DNA of 64,000 nucleotides, from positions 1 to 64,000 of IMG/VR virus record IMGVR_UViG_3300020219_000012. The stretch is one strand, 5' to 3'. Positions within the stretch are counted from its first letter, which is position 1. Each line of letters opens with the position of its first letter. The DNA is from a virus. Below the pieces are notes generated by a model. That model worked only from the letters and a program-made list of their open reading frames with translations, searched no databases and was not told the DNA's origin. Of this stretch, positions 15,006 to 25,109 are shown in pieces. A program made the translations under genes and the position numbers.

Positions 15006-17378
15006 ATGGAAAACCTATTCTCAGAAGACCCACAGTTCCGTCGCGTTCAGTACAAGAAGCTGTCGGACAACGCCCGTGAGTGGCAGCAGGAGATCGCAGC
15101 CCTGGTCGCCGAGAAGCTGCCGAAGGACCTTGGCCTGAGCATCGCCGTCACCTTCCAGAAGGTTGACGACGAAAAGGGTTACGCCATCGGTTCGGCGATT
15201 GCCTCCGACGAGAGCGGTAACTCGATCGGCATCCCGGCGATCGTCAAGTCATGGAATCTGGCGCCCATCGACCTGTTCTTCAAGGAGAACAAGGTCTACC
15301 CGCTGACCGATGACAACCTGGCCAAGGTCTTCTACCAGTCGAGCATGGGCACCGGCCTCGCCCCCGCGAACCCGCCTCCGGCGATGGCGGACGACAGCTT
15401 CGCAGAGGTCCGCTCGCCGCCCATGGGCGGGAAGTACTCCTACTCCTCGCCGCACTCGATGATTGGGGCGATCAGCGGGACCTTGGGCGCGGGCGATCTC
15501 CGGATGTTTAAGCAGGCTGTGGCACAGGAGCCGCGTCTGCTGGCGGCCTATCACCGCCGTGGCACCGACTCACTGCTGCGTAAGATCGCCGCCGAGGCTC
15601 CCAAGCAGACCGAGCAGGACGACGCCAACAAGGAGCGGGCCTCGGAGGTCTTCACCGTCAAGAAGGACGGCCCCAACCAGTACCGCCTGTTCTCGGCACC
15701 TGACGAGGTCTACGACCCGGTCATGATCTCGACCGATCGCCAGGGGCTCAAGCGCTTCCTGGAGATGCGCAAGTCCGAGCTGTGGGACTACGAGCAAGAT
15801 CCGCTCAACAGCATCGACCAGTACGGTCACTTCACCGTCATTCCTCCTGAGACGGTCTATGGCAAAGAGGTCGACGGCCCCGCCGGCAACATCAGCCTGG
15901 GCAAGCACCTGAATCCTTGGGTGTTCGATCCGCTACAGGACGACCGAATCGTCAGGACCGTCGACAAGTTCGGTCGCTACGGCGTCAAGGATGCCGACGG
16001 CGTTCTGGCCAAGGGCTGGGTCATCCCCAACGTCGTCGACTTCACTGGCGCCAGCAAGCCGATCAAGCTGTTCCTGGGCAAGTCGCTCGCCTCCATGCAG
16101 GGCCGCATTGCCGGCATCGCCCTCAACGACGATGCCGATGTCACGCTCAAGGCCGACCGGCCGGACACCGGCAAGATGGGGACCTTGGTTTACCGCGATG
16201 GGGACAGGGTGCTCGCCACCGTGCCCTTCCAGGTAACTTCGGTGACCGTCTACAAGAACCTTCGCAGCCTTGGCGTCGTTGACTACCAGGGCCACATCGC
16301 GAACCTGATCATCTCGCCCAATATCGACGGCATCGTCGCCGTCAACGACAAGCAGAAGTCAACCCTTGGGCCACTCCTGGGCGCCGGCAAGAACTACATC
16401 GTGTCGGCGAAGATGTTCTTCGTCCGCATGCCTCGCCTCTGCCAAGTCTCGGAAGGCCCCGACGACTTCAAGCGGATGGCAGCTGAGTGGCTGGACAAGA
16501 ATCCCGTAAAGGTGGCGCAGGCGAATGGCCGCTACATCTTCAAGGGTGGTGCGATCTCCAAGTATGCCAACCCGCTGTCGAGCCCCTCGCAGGGCGCCGG
16601 CACGATGGAAGTCAAAACGCCGGTAACCGCCCCCGCGGTCAAGCCGGGCATGGCCGGCAGCCTCGACAAGAAGGTAGAGACCCCGAAGCCCATCGCCCCC
16701 GCGGTCAAGCCGGGCATGGCCGGCAGCCTCGACAAGAAGGTAGAGACCCCGAAGCCCATCGCCCCTGCCGCTCCAGGTGCGGGCGCGACCGCGATGGGCA
16801 AAGTGTCGTTCGACTTCAACTCGCTGGCCCGCCACGAGGCTGAATTTCTGCTCGGCTACTGGGGGCTTGGCAGCGAGAAGGTCGCGGAGGTCCTCGACAG
16901 GTCCAGGGACCACATCCGCCTCGAGGTTCACCACCTACGCTTCCCTGCAGCTGGCCGGATGGCCAAGACGGCGTCGCCTAAGATCAAGGCATTCATCGAC
17001 TCGGTGCGGTCGCCTATCGGAGATCTGCTGAAGTGTGCTGCAAGCATCGACGATGCGCAGGCCGTTGACGCCGTCCTGTCTCTCGGATTCGTGAACGACG
17101 AGAACATCGTCAGGTTCGCGTCCGCCAAGCCGATGCTCTGGGAGGTTAGCCAGATGCTCGCCAAGCTGCTCCTGGCCTCCCGCCTGGGCATGGAGGATGT
17201 CCCCGAGGAGAACGTCAGGGCCGCCCTGGCTCACATCCAGAAGATCCTGGCCGGCCTCGAGCGCCTCCAGATGCTTAGCAAAACCCAAGAGAAGACGTCT
17301 GCCGTGAAGCAGTCGCCGCGGTCCCATGTTGGCGGCCGCCTGCTCCCGGCGGCGAGCTCCTACGGGTTTGTTCGATGA
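15006..17378 (+). CDS. Large virion protein with tandem repeat linker
   Basis: 790 residues; AGGAGAAC precedes the ATG. The N-terminal 500 residues are mixed alpha/beta with no recognised motif. A Pro/Lys linker (about 535-595) contains two identical 22-residue copies of PAVKPGMAGSLDKKVETPKP-type sequence. The C-terminal 190 residues are helical and carry DFNSLARHEAEFLLGYWG, AGRMAKTASPKIKA and many Leu/Ala, consistent with an oligomerising or DNA/protein-binding domain. Lies between spike and terminase genes. The role (baseplate or internal virion protein) is inferred only from context. Confidence 0.55.
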   Translation: MENLFSEDPQFRRVQYKKLSDNAREWQQEIAALVAEKLPKDLGLSIAVTFQKVDDEKGYAIGSAIASDESGNSIGIPAIVKSWNLAPIDLFFKENKVYPLTDDNLAKVFYQSSMGTGLAPANPPPAMADDSFAEVRSPPMGGKYSYSSPHSMIGAISGTLGAGDLRMFKQAVAQEPRLLAAYHRRGTDSLLRKIAAEAPKQTEQDDANKERASEVFTVKKDGPNQYRLFSAPDEVYDPVMISTDRQGLKRFLEMRKSELWDYEQDPLNSIDQYGHFTVIPPETVYGKEVDGPAGNISLGKHLNPWVFDPLQDDRIVRTVDKFGRYGVKDADGVLAKGWVIPNVVDFTGASKPIKLFLGKSLASMQGRIAGIALNDDADVTLKADRPDTGKMGTLVYRDGDRVLATVPFQVTSVTVYKNLRSLGVVDYQGHIANLIISPNIDGIVAVNDKQKSTLGPLLGAGKNYIVSAKMFFVRMPRLCQVSEGPDDFKRMAAEWLDKNPVKVAQANGRYIFKGGAISKYANPLSSPSQGAGTMEVKTPVTAPAVKPGMAGSLDKKVETPKPIAPAVKPGMAGSLDKKVETPKPIAPAAPGAGATAMGKVSFDFNSLARHEAEFLLGYWGLGSEKVAEVLDRSRDHIRLEVHHLRFPAAGRMAKTASPKIKAFIDSVRSPIGDLLKCAASIDDAQAVDAVLSLGFVNDENIVRFASAKPMLWEVSQMLAKLLLASRLGMEDVPEENVRAALAHIQKILAGLERLQMLSKTQEKTSAVKQSPRSHVGGRLLPAASSYGFVR
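16632..16763 (+). repeat. Perfect 66-bp in-frame tandem duplication
   Basis: Two identical 66-bp units (16632-16697 and 16698-16763), each encoding 22 residues that begin PAVKPGMAG and end ETPKPIA. They lie within the 790-residue virion protein gene. Exact identity, including third codon positions, points to a recent duplication. Confidence 0.9.
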
Positions 17379-17384
17379 ACCTGC

Positions 17385-18269
17385 GTGCGCTACCCCTACG
17401 AGAGATTCCTTAGATTCCTCGTTTCGCGCAAGGTTGACCCCAACCAGACGCTGAAGCGATACGGGCTTCCGCCCGTGAGCTCGCTATGGATCTCCGACTG
17501 TCGATCTGGGTTCCGCAGGTCAGCCCCGCACGCTCTTGTGCGGCACCTGGACTCCGACGATACCGAGCTCCTGACGACGGATGGCGTCGCGGAGTGGGCA
17601 GAGCGAGAGGGGATTCGCCTGCTCTGGGAGATTCAGCCGGAGCTCGGCGGCCTTGCGATGGCCAGGGAGCTGGACCTCTCGGCGAGGATCTTCGCCAACC
17701 AACAGGCCCGCCTGCGACTGGGGTTGTTTCTATTTTCGAAGGCTACCTCGTCCGAGATCGCCGAGCTCGCGGCCATCCACTTCGACATGGAGATCGATCC
17801 GCTCGTCATCGAGACGTATCGGAAGATCTTCTGGGATTCGCAGGCCGTTCCAAGTGGCGACTGGGAAACGCTCATCGACGCGATGGACAGGGACGAGCGC
17901 CACTACCTGGCGCTGGGATTCGAGAGACCAACCCTTGAGAACGTCCAGTGCATCCTGGGCATGAAGTACTCGCTGGAGCCCGATGCCGTCCTCAGGCGGT
18001 TGATGAATACCTCCATTGAGCAGTATGACTTGGCCATGAAGCAGCCGATTCCAGCGTCAGCCGACGCGTTGCGCTGGGGTGAGATGGCAAAGCAGGCGGC
18101 GGTCGCGCTGGCCGCCCATGTCCCCAAGAAGGCTCCCGAATCGTCGATTCCGAACGACTTTAACGGCCTGTTCACGGTTCAAATCTCCAAGTCCAACCAC
18201 ATCTCCCTGGCAAACCTGCAGGGTCGGGTAGGGGCGCCCTTGCCGCCCAAGCCCCCCGAGGAGGCGTAA
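17385..18269 (+). CDS. Unknown protein directly upstream of the large terminase
   Basis: 294 residues, GTG start six bases after the preceding stop, and its own stop overlaps the terminase start (TAATG). Mostly helical, with YPYERFLRFLVSRKVDP at the N-terminus, where a helix-turn-helix is conceivable, and a Pro-rich end (PPKPPEEA). The position matches where a small terminase subunit often lies. It is longer than most and no family is recognised, so this is only a suggestion. Confidence 0.55.
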   Translation: MRYPYERFLRFLVSRKVDPNQTLKRYGLPPVSSLWISDCRSGFRRSAPHALVRHLDSDDTELLTTDGVAEWAEREGIRLLWEIQPELGGLAMARELDLSARIFANQQARLRLGLFLFSKATSSEIAELAAIHFDMEIDPLVIETYRKIFWDSQAVPSGDWETLIDAMDRDERHYLALGFERPTLENVQCILGMKYSLEPDAVLRRLMNTSIEQYDLAMKQPIPASADALRWGEMAKQAAVALAAHVPKKAPESSIPNDFNGLFTVQISKSNHISLANLQGRVGAPLPPKPPEEA

Positions 18270-20059
18270 TGGAGGGCCCAGATCTCGAGGGCGACGATAG
18301 CGACCTGGAGGCGGACCCATTTGACTTCACAGGCAAGGAGATCGATCACGACGCTCCGGCGTTCGCCAACGACGTCAAGCGGGACGGCCAGTATGACTGG
18401 GAGCCACGCCTCACCCAGCTGACCCGACCCGGCAAGGCACGCCCAACCTTCCAGGGCCGCAAGAGCGACATTGCCCAGGCCGTGCTCTATCACCTTGGCC
18501 GGCCGCTCCGCCTCGACAACCACGCCTTCATGCTCCCCATCTACAACGATGAGGATGAGCGCCTGGTAATGAAGTGCAGTCGACAGGTTTCGAAATCCAC
18601 GACTGTCTGCAACCTGCAAATTATCGAATCGATCATTCGCCCGCACTGGCGGTCTCTCTACGTCTCGCCGTCCGCCCTCCAGACGCGGCAGTACTCCAAC
18701 GAGAAGCTGCGGCCGACGCTGATCGAGTCCCCGTTCGTCCAGCGCTACCTGTTCAACAAGGGCGTCACGGACCAGGTCTTCGAGAAGACCCTCGCTAACG
18801 GCTCGTACATCTTCCTGCGTTACGCCTTCCTCACGGCCGCTCGAGCTCGAGGCATCCCAGCCAGCCGCGTCTTCTTCGACGAGGCTCAGGATCTCCTCAA
18901 GGACAACATCAAGGTCATCAGCCAGTCGCTGTCGGCGTCGCGGCTCTCGATGGGTGTCCCGGGCAAAGAGATGATTACCGGCACCCCGTTGACCTTCTCG
19001 AACGCGCTCGAGGAGTACTGGCAGTGGTCCACCCAGAACGAATGGATGGTCCCCTGCGACTGCACCGGCGGCGAATCGGGCCGTTACTGGAATTACCTGG
19101 ACGCTCGCAGCATCGGCAGGAAGGGGCTGATCTGCTCGAAGTGCGGCAAGGCCATCAATCCGGCGCAGGGTCAGTGGGTCAGCTTCGCTCCAAATGAGTT
19201 CTACGTCGGCTACCACATCTCACAGCTGATGGTCCCGTGGAAGCAGAGCGAGGACGCCTGGCGGACCGAGATCGTTATGCCGCACGAGAAATGGCCGGAG
19301 TCGAAGTTCAACAATGAGATCTTGGGGATCTCCTACGACAATGCATCCGCGCCGGTTACGCGCATGGACATCCAGCAGAACTGCTGGCCGGTCAAGAAGC
19401 ACGAAGGCATCGACAGCTCGAACTTCACTTACTCGCGGGGGCCGGCCCATAGCGGCCTGCGCATCTTTGCCGGCATCGACTGGGGCGAAGGTCGCGAAGA
19501 GGGTGAGGTCAACTCGGGCAGGAAGAAGTTCGCTTCTTGGACCGTCCTGACCCTCGGAGCCTACGTCAACGCCGAGACCTTCTGGCCCTTCATGATGAAG
19601 CGGTACGTCGGCAAGGAGGTCGATCCGGAGCTAATCCTCCCCGACGTCGAACACATCTGCGCCCACTGGAACGTCGAAATCATCGGCGCCGACTGGGGTC
19701 ACGGATGGGGCATGAACAGCCGCCTGTTCAAGAGCCGTGGGAGGGAAGGCGTCATGCAGTTTGCCTACTCCGCCAACCTTGGCGAGCGCAAGCGCTGGGA
19801 CTCCAACGCCTACAAGTTCATCGTCAATCGGAACGCTGCCATGTCCACCTTTTTTGGTGACATCAAGCAGGGGAATTTCATGTTCCCCGCCTGGGACGCC
19901 TTCGAGCCATTCGCCAAGGACATCCTGGCCGAGTACGTAGAGTACAACGATCGCACCCGGACTATGATGTACGACCATCCTATCGACCAACCGGATGACG
20001 CCCTCCACAGCATGGTTTATGCGAAACTCGCCGCCGACATCACCCTCGGAAAGTTCTAG
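18269..20059 (+). CDS. Terminase large subunit (TerL)
   Basis: 596 residues. ATPase and nuclease that pumps DNA into the prohead through the portal. Walker A variant CSRQVSKSTT (103-112), Walker B VFFDEA (201-206), and a zinc-like knuckle from C263/C265 and C289/C292. The RNase H-like nuclease has AGIDWG (D404), IIGADWGHGWG and the C-terminal HPIDQPDDALHS with the third acidic position. All catalytic elements are present and full length is typical. The gene sits in the middle of the structural block, with the upstream gene translationally coupled. Confidence 0.93.
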   Translation: MEGPDLEGDDSDLEADPFDFTGKEIDHDAPAFANDVKRDGQYDWEPRLTQLTRPGKARPTFQGRKSDIAQAVLYHLGRPLRLDNHAFMLPIYNDEDERLVMKCSRQVSKSTTVCNLQIIESIIRPHWRSLYVSPSALQTRQYSNEKLRPTLIESPFVQRYLFNKGVTDQVFEKTLANGSYIFLRYAFLTAARARGIPASRVFFDEAQDLLKDNIKVISQSLSASRLSMGVPGKEMITGTPLTFSNALEEYWQWSTQNEWMVPCDCTGGESGRYWNYLDARSIGRKGLICSKCGKAINPAQGQWVSFAPNEFYVGYHISQLMVPWKQSEDAWRTEIVMPHEKWPESKFNNEILGISYDNASAPVTRMDIQQNCWPVKKHEGIDSSNFTYSRGPAHSGLRIFAGIDWGEGREEGEVNSGRKKFASWTVLTLGAYVNAETFWPFMMKRYVGKEVDPELILPDVEHICAHWNVEIIGADWGHGWGMNSRLFKSRGREGVMQFAYSANLGERKRWDSNAYKFIVNRNAAMSTFFGDIKQGNFMFPAWDAFEPFAKDILAEYVEYNDRTRTMMYDHPIDQPDDALHSMVYAKLAADITLGKF

Positions 20060-20065
20060 GCGACC

Positions 20066-20272
20066 ATGGCCCGCGGCCCCTACCTCCAGTACCGCTACGA
20101 GATCTTGTCCGACGCGATCTACGTGGGCGAGGCGGCTCGTGGCGAGCTGTCCAGCGAGGCCGTCTGGACGATCAAGAAGATCGAACTCAGTCCCGATGGG
20201 GACCCGACGCGGGTTCGATGGACCGACACCACGGGGGTATGGGACAATCGCGCCACCGAGACGTACACCTAG
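20066..20272 (+). CDS. Small structural-region protein, unknown
   Basis: 68 residues, six bases after the terminase stop. Compact beta-rich sequence (YRYEILSDAIYVGEAARG ... RVRWTDTTGVWD) that looks like a small barrel or a capsid/tail accessory. Codon pattern and spacing support a real gene. No family recognised. Confidence 0.55.
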   Translation: MARGPYLQYRYEILSDAIYVGEAARGELSSEAVWTIKKIELSPDGDPTRVRWTDTTGVWDNRATETYT

Positions 20273-20289
20273 TACCCTGAGGCAAATCC

Positions 20290-22674
20290 ATGGCGCTGAT
20301 TACCGACCCCGACAACCTTTCCCAGGGCTTCTCCACAACGGTCGCGCTCGCGACCTGGACTGGCGCCGCGGGCGCGGCTGTGGCTATCACGGCGGCCGCG
20401 ACGCTGCCGGCGATGGGTACAGCCGACTACTTCGAGGTCCGAGATCACTCAGTGCCCGGAAACAACGGTCTGTATCTCACGACCGGCACTCCGACGACGT
20501 CGTCTATTTCTTGCACCAAGCAGACGGGTGTTAACCCGGTCAACTCGGCAGCCGAGGCCATCCGGGTACTTGGTCGCAACAACACTCTCGCTGATGAGAA
20601 GGTGATCCACTTCGACGTGGACGCCCGGGAGATCTGGATTCTAGGCGGCATGGGTAACGTCTCGAATGACGGCGTCATGCTGCAGACCATCTATTCCTTC
20701 GCCAAGGAAGAGTGGAAGGACGACGTTGACCTGATCCAGCACCCGTTCCCGTTCACGGCGATTACGCCAGAGCAGTTCGAGCTCACCGACTCGTGGAACT
20801 TCAACAACGACACCACACGCAAGCTGGTGCGGACCGGCGGCTGGCGCGAGATCAGCTCGGCGGACATCCTCCAGCAGGAGTGGGTTGGCGTCGTAACGCT
20901 CGGCAGCTTCGAGGACGAAACCGCCGTCACCGGCGACCGAGCGTATTACCAGCAGGGGTCCGACCCAGTCGACACGGCCGCGGCCGTGAACTTCTCGTTC
21001 ACCGGGCCCGTAAACGAGGCGGTCAAGAGCTACGACCTTGTAACGTCGCCTTCGACCTACACCACGATCGCGATCACGACCAACAACACGCTGACGCGCT
21101 CGATCGGGTCGTGGATCACCGAGGGGTATCGGAAGGGTGGGCGCATTACCATCGCGAGCGCTGAGGACGGCGGGAACAACGGCACCTGGACCATCGCCTC
21201 CGTTACGGCTCTCGTTTTGGTGGTTACCGCCTCGTCGCTGGTCAACAACGCAGCCGATACGGCGCTGACAGGGGCGGTCAACAACCGCAACATCCTCAAC
21301 GTGTTCCTTCGCGTCCGCGATGCGGACACGAACGGCAAGACGTTCTCGCAGTCGAACCTGGCGGCCATCGGCACGACTGCCGTTGACAACAAGGTGTTTC
21401 GTTTCCCGCTCACTAACTCGACCGACCTCAAGATCGGCGAGACCGACGCGAACATCGCGGCCAACTCGCCGTACACGCAGATCAGGGCCAGGTACTTCGA
21501 TCAGGCGTTCTCCGTCGAGGTCGACAGCGGCACCAATCGAAACTACGGAATCGTCATCGATGTAGGAACTCACTCTGGAGTCGATGGCTCCACTGCGAGT
21601 GGTTTCACCCTCACATCCGCCGAAGGCGCCATCCCAACCGACGCGACCTACACCGGCGGCACGATCACCGTCTGGGACGGCACTCCAGACGGCACGGCCT
21701 ACACTATCGACGGAACGCCGACGGCGACGGTCGTTACGATCACGGGCACCTTCCCGTCGACGGAGTCGAATCTCTCGTTCACGCTTCAGCGGGCCACGCC
21801 CGTCGTGGCCACGGCCGAGCAGATCTACGAGAAAGTCCAGTACCTTCTTCGGCAGGCGGCCGACGTCGACTCGACTGACCAGACGGTCACGGGGCGAACC
21901 GCCGACGCCTTGCTGCGCTTCGTCGGAGACACTCTCGAGTGCGGGCAGGCGATCCCGAGCAACCCGAACGGTGGCGGCTCAGGCGTCATCATCGTTGGGT
22001 TCGACTCGAACGACACCAACCGACTCACGTTTTTCGACAACACCGGCACCAGCCGAAACTACCCGTTCGTCGCGGCCGGTTCGATCAACTTCAACGCCAA
22101 CCTCGTCAACGACGGGTCGGCGAAATACTGGATGTTTTACGAGTACGTTGCGCGCAAGTCGGTCGCCGATCTCGCCATCAGCGCCTCCTCTGGCTCGACT
22201 GCTAGCATCGATTCGTCAGGTGCAAACCTGCCGGCAGTTGCCCAGAACGACTACATCAACATCCTCGGCGCCGCCAGCCCCAAAAACAACGGCATCTGGC
22301 TGGTCACGGATGCAGCGCCCACGACCTCGCAGTTCGACGCGCGCAAAGTAGATGGCGTGACCGTTGTGAACCAGACCGCGTTCGCGGGAACGATCGACGA
22401 CAACCCGGTCAACAGCCCGCAGGCAATCATCGTCAACAACAACGCTGGCGACGCCGTCGCTGGAACGATTGGTGGCGCATCGGTCGGATTCGACTTCGAC
22501 TACGACAACAACGTTCAAGGTGGTCGGGTGGCAGCCACCGACGCCGCGGTCCGCCTGCGGGCCATCGGCCTCAACTCGGGGCAGTTTGTTGAGACCACAG
22601 GTACCATCACCCGAGCGACGGGGCTCACGTTCTCCCTGGTGGCGGCCCTCGAGCGTAATTATTCCAATACCTAA
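20290..22674 (+). CDS. Large beta-rich tail/fibre protein A
   Basis: 794 residues; CTGAGG precedes the ATG. Rich in Thr, Ser, Gly, Asn and Asp, with few Cys and alternating hydrophobic beta-strand patterns throughout. Internal modules recur with the theme N-N-G-x-W/L followed by T or V strands, for example AEDGGNNGTWTIASVTAL and ASPKNNGIWLVTDA, and similar modules occur in the tail sheath. It ends in the phrase ALERNYSNT; the next protein ends similarly (FDRNFSNP), suggesting a shared C-terminal domain. Likely a tail fibre or baseplate periphery protein; receptor unknown. Confidence 0.55.
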   Translation: MALITDPDNLSQGFSTTVALATWTGAAGAAVAITAAATLPAMGTADYFEVRDHSVPGNNGLYLTTGTPTTSSISCTKQTGVNPVNSAAEAIRVLGRNNTLADEKVIHFDVDAREIWILGGMGNVSNDGVMLQTIYSFAKEEWKDDVDLIQHPFPFTAITPEQFELTDSWNFNNDTTRKLVRTGGWREISSADILQQEWVGVVTLGSFEDETAVTGDRAYYQQGSDPVDTAAAVNFSFTGPVNEAVKSYDLVTSPSTYTTIAITTNNTLTRSIGSWITEGYRKGGRITIASAEDGGNNGTWTIASVTALVLVVTASSLVNNAADTALTGAVNNRNILNVFLRVRDADTNGKTFSQSNLAAIGTTAVDNKVFRFPLTNSTDLKIGETDANIAANSPYTQIRARYFDQAFSVEVDSGTNRNYGIVIDVGTHSGVDGSTASGFTLTSAEGAIPTDATYTGGTITVWDGTPDGTAYTIDGTPTATVVTITGTFPSTESNLSFTLQRATPVVATAEQIYEKVQYLLRQAADVDSTDQTVTGRTADALLRFVGDTLECGQAIPSNPNGGGSGVIIVGFDSNDTNRLTFFDNTGTSRNYPFVAAGSINFNANLVNDGSAKYWMFYEYVARKSVADLAISASSGSTASIDSSGANLPAVAQNDYINILGAASPKNNGIWLVTDAAPTTSQFDARKVDGVTVVNQTAFAGTIDDNPVNSPQAIIVNNNAGDAVAGTIGGASVGFDFDYDNNVQGGRVAATDAAVRLRAIGLNSGQFVETTGTITRATGLTFSLVAALERNYSNT

Positions 22675-22691
22675 AGGGGTAGAGTGCCCAC

Positions 22692-25097
22692 GTGGCCTAT
22701 GTCTTCGACTTTCTGACCCAGAGCAGCACCGTGGGTGCTGCGGCAGTCGTTGTCACACTGCCGGCTCACCTGGCCGACGATGTTATCGTGGTCTGCGTAT
22801 CCGCCGACGGCGGTGGCACGCTGACCGCGACCTGGGGCGGAACCTCGACCGGAGCCGGTCAGGTTGGTGCAACACAGGTCAGCGGAGCGCTGCTCTCGGC
22901 GGCTGTCTTCTACGCCCGCGCCACAGGGGCGGGTGCGACGGTGACCGTGAACATGGGGACGTTGGATGCCATCCACATCCACACGGTAATCCTGCGAGAC
23001 TGCGACACCACCTCATTCCTGGACATCGGCGACGCAGCGGTGGAGGCGTCGGCGTCGGCGGTTACGACCGGCTCGGTCACTACAACGGCTGCGGACTGCC
23101 TGATCCTTCACTACCTCGCAATCGACAACCCGATCACGCCGATCGCCGCGCACTCCAGGCCCGGCCCGGCGGCGACGATGCAGTTCCTGGATTCATCGGA
23201 TAACGGTGGAATCACCGTCACGACAGCGGCGGGCGGGGCGATCGGCTGGTACTTCCAGCGCGATGCCGGCGCGACACCCCAGCCCGTCTGGGACCTGAGC
23301 GTCTCGGGTATCACCGCCCGGTTCGTGATGGCCTTCCGCAATAAGTCGGGCGGAACGATTCCGCCGTACGTGGATGACTCGGCGCAGCTCGGGACTCAGC
23401 TGATGACCGGAAGCTGGTGGCTGTCGGCCACCACCGTCAACAATCAGAACTTCAAGGCGACACCGCTGACGTATGCCAACATCGGCCCCAGCGGCGCCGG
23501 CCAGGCGACGGCGTTCGATGCCGGCGCCGCGGTGGTCGACGCTGGCCTGAATCCATACTCAAGCGCCGTCAGGAGCACGCCTTCGGCCAGCGCGTCAACC
23601 GCGGGCGGCTTCGAGGTCGGATTTCCTACAGCCGCTGTCGATATGACCACGGGCTGGGTAGTTGGGGCGCTCCAGGCATCCACGTCCAAAATGGCCCTCT
23701 TCCACCAGGGATCTATTTCCCAGGGAGGGACCTTCCTGGTCATCGGCCAGGGTGCAAATTACCGAAGCTACAAAGTAATGGCCCGCAACAACCGCGATGG
23801 GGCCGGGGCAGGCTTTGCGATCTTCTCGGTCCAGGCAAACCAAACCCAGACTCGCTTCGGATTCAGCGCCACGGCGCCAACTATCACGGCGATCGACAAG
23901 CTCTTGGTCCTGCACAAGGGACAAAACGCCACGGGCTCGTTTTACTACATGGACTTTCACCTCATCAAGCGGGTGATCCTGGCCGGTGGCGACGCGACAA
24001 CCCCGGTTGATTCCGCGGGCGTCGCCGACATCGGCAAGTTCTGCAGATTACCGCTGCTTACCAAGTCCGGTGCCGCCGGCATCATCGCCTATGTTCCGAT
24101 TCAGGTCGGCGGCGGCGATGCCATCAATTTTCAGATCGCTGCCGGCGCCCTGCAGTTCCCGCGCATCTCGTCCGAGGCGGCGAAGGAAGTGAACTACCAC
24201 GGGGAGGATGGCGCCATCGGCATCAGCTATGCCGGCAAGAGCGGCGACGTCATCAAGCACACGAACTCGGTCGTCACATCGAAGAGCCCGTACTACTGGG
24301 AGATCAATTCAGCCGCCACGGCCGCGGCGGCCTGGGACTTCACGGGGCTGGCCATCGTTAATGCGAACGTGACACTACGCAACGTCGTGACGTTCTCGAG
24401 CATGACGTTCAACTCGTGCCCCACCCTGACCTTCTCTGATTGTCTGCTGACGTCTTGTGTGATCGGCGGCGTACCTGCGGCCAGCGATACAATGACGGCC
24501 ACGGCGGCGACCCTGATATCGAGCACCTCGATCGATGTCACCGGAGTCGCCGCTGGCAACAACTGGTGCAGCATCGTGACGCCCAGCATCTTTCAGTCAT
24601 GCGCATTCACTGGCTCTGCATCGACTGGTCATGCGATGCGCATTACAGCGGCGGGAACATATTCCTTCATCGGCAACACCTTCAGCGGCTTCGGCGCGGG
24701 AGACACGACATCGGCGGCCATTTACAATGACTCCGGCGGCCTCGTCACGCTCAACATCTCCGGCGGTGGATCCACCCCGACGATCAGGAACGGCGCTGCC
24801 GCCTCGACGGTCGTGAACAACAATGTAAACGTCACATTCACCGGGTTGCGAGACAGTACTGAGGTTCGCGTCTACACAACCAGCACGACTACGGAGCTTG
24901 CCGGCATCGAGGATGCGACCGACGGAACCGCCGACGCTCGCACGTTCACATTCGCCCTGGCTGCCGGCGTCATCGTTGATGTTCGAATTCACAACAAGAC
25001 ATATGAAGCCCTATCCTTGTTAGCTTTCACGATCCCGGCCTCCGATTCCTCGATTCCGATCTCCCAGCGCTTTGACCGTAACTTCAGCAACCCCTGA
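22692..25097 (+). CDS. Large beta-rich tail/fibre protein B
   Basis: 801 residues, GTG start. The N-terminal domain (about 1-215) is Ala/Val/Thr-rich beta sequence. The central part contains an extended lectin-like region. The region 525-720 has short repeating strands with N, T, S and G turns (FTGLAIVNANVTLRNVVTF) that resemble a right-handed beta helix, as in fibre and depolymerase proteins. It ends SQRFDRNFSNP, similar to the end of the previous fibre-like protein. No catalytic residues identified. Adsorption or tail-tip role inferred. Confidence 0.5.
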   Translation: MAYVFDFLTQSSTVGAAAVVVTLPAHLADDVIVVCVSADGGGTLTATWGGTSTGAGQVGATQVSGALLSAAVFYARATGAGATVTVNMGTLDAIHIHTVILRDCDTTSFLDIGDAAVEASASAVTTGSVTTTAADCLILHYLAIDNPITPIAAHSRPGPAATMQFLDSSDNGGITVTTAAGGAIGWYFQRDAGATPQPVWDLSVSGITARFVMAFRNKSGGTIPPYVDDSAQLGTQLMTGSWWLSATTVNNQNFKATPLTYANIGPSGAGQATAFDAGAAVVDAGLNPYSSAVRSTPSASASTAGGFEVGFPTAAVDMTTGWVVGALQASTSKMALFHQGSISQGGTFLVIGQGANYRSYKVMARNNRDGAGAGFAIFSVQANQTQTRFGFSATAPTITAIDKLLVLHKGQNATGSFYYMDFHLIKRVILAGGDATTPVDSAGVADIGKFCRLPLLTKSGAAGIIAYVPIQVGGGDAINFQIAAGALQFPRISSEAAKEVNYHGEDGAIGISYAGKSGDVIKHTNSVVTSKSPYYWEINSAATAAAAWDFTGLAIVNANVTLRNVVTFSSMTFNSCPTLTFSDCLLTSCVIGGVPAASDTMTATAATLISSTSIDVTGVAAGNNWCSIVTPSIFQSCAFTGSASTGHAMRITAAGTYSFIGNTFSGFGAGDTTSAAIYNDSGGLVTLNISGGGSTPTIRNGAAASTVVNNNVNVTFTGLRDSTEVRVYTTSTTTELAGIEDATDGTADARTFTFALAAGVIVDVRIHNKTYEALSLLAFTIPASDSSIPISQRFDRNFSNP

Positions 25098-25109
25098 GAC
25101 ACCCACCCA

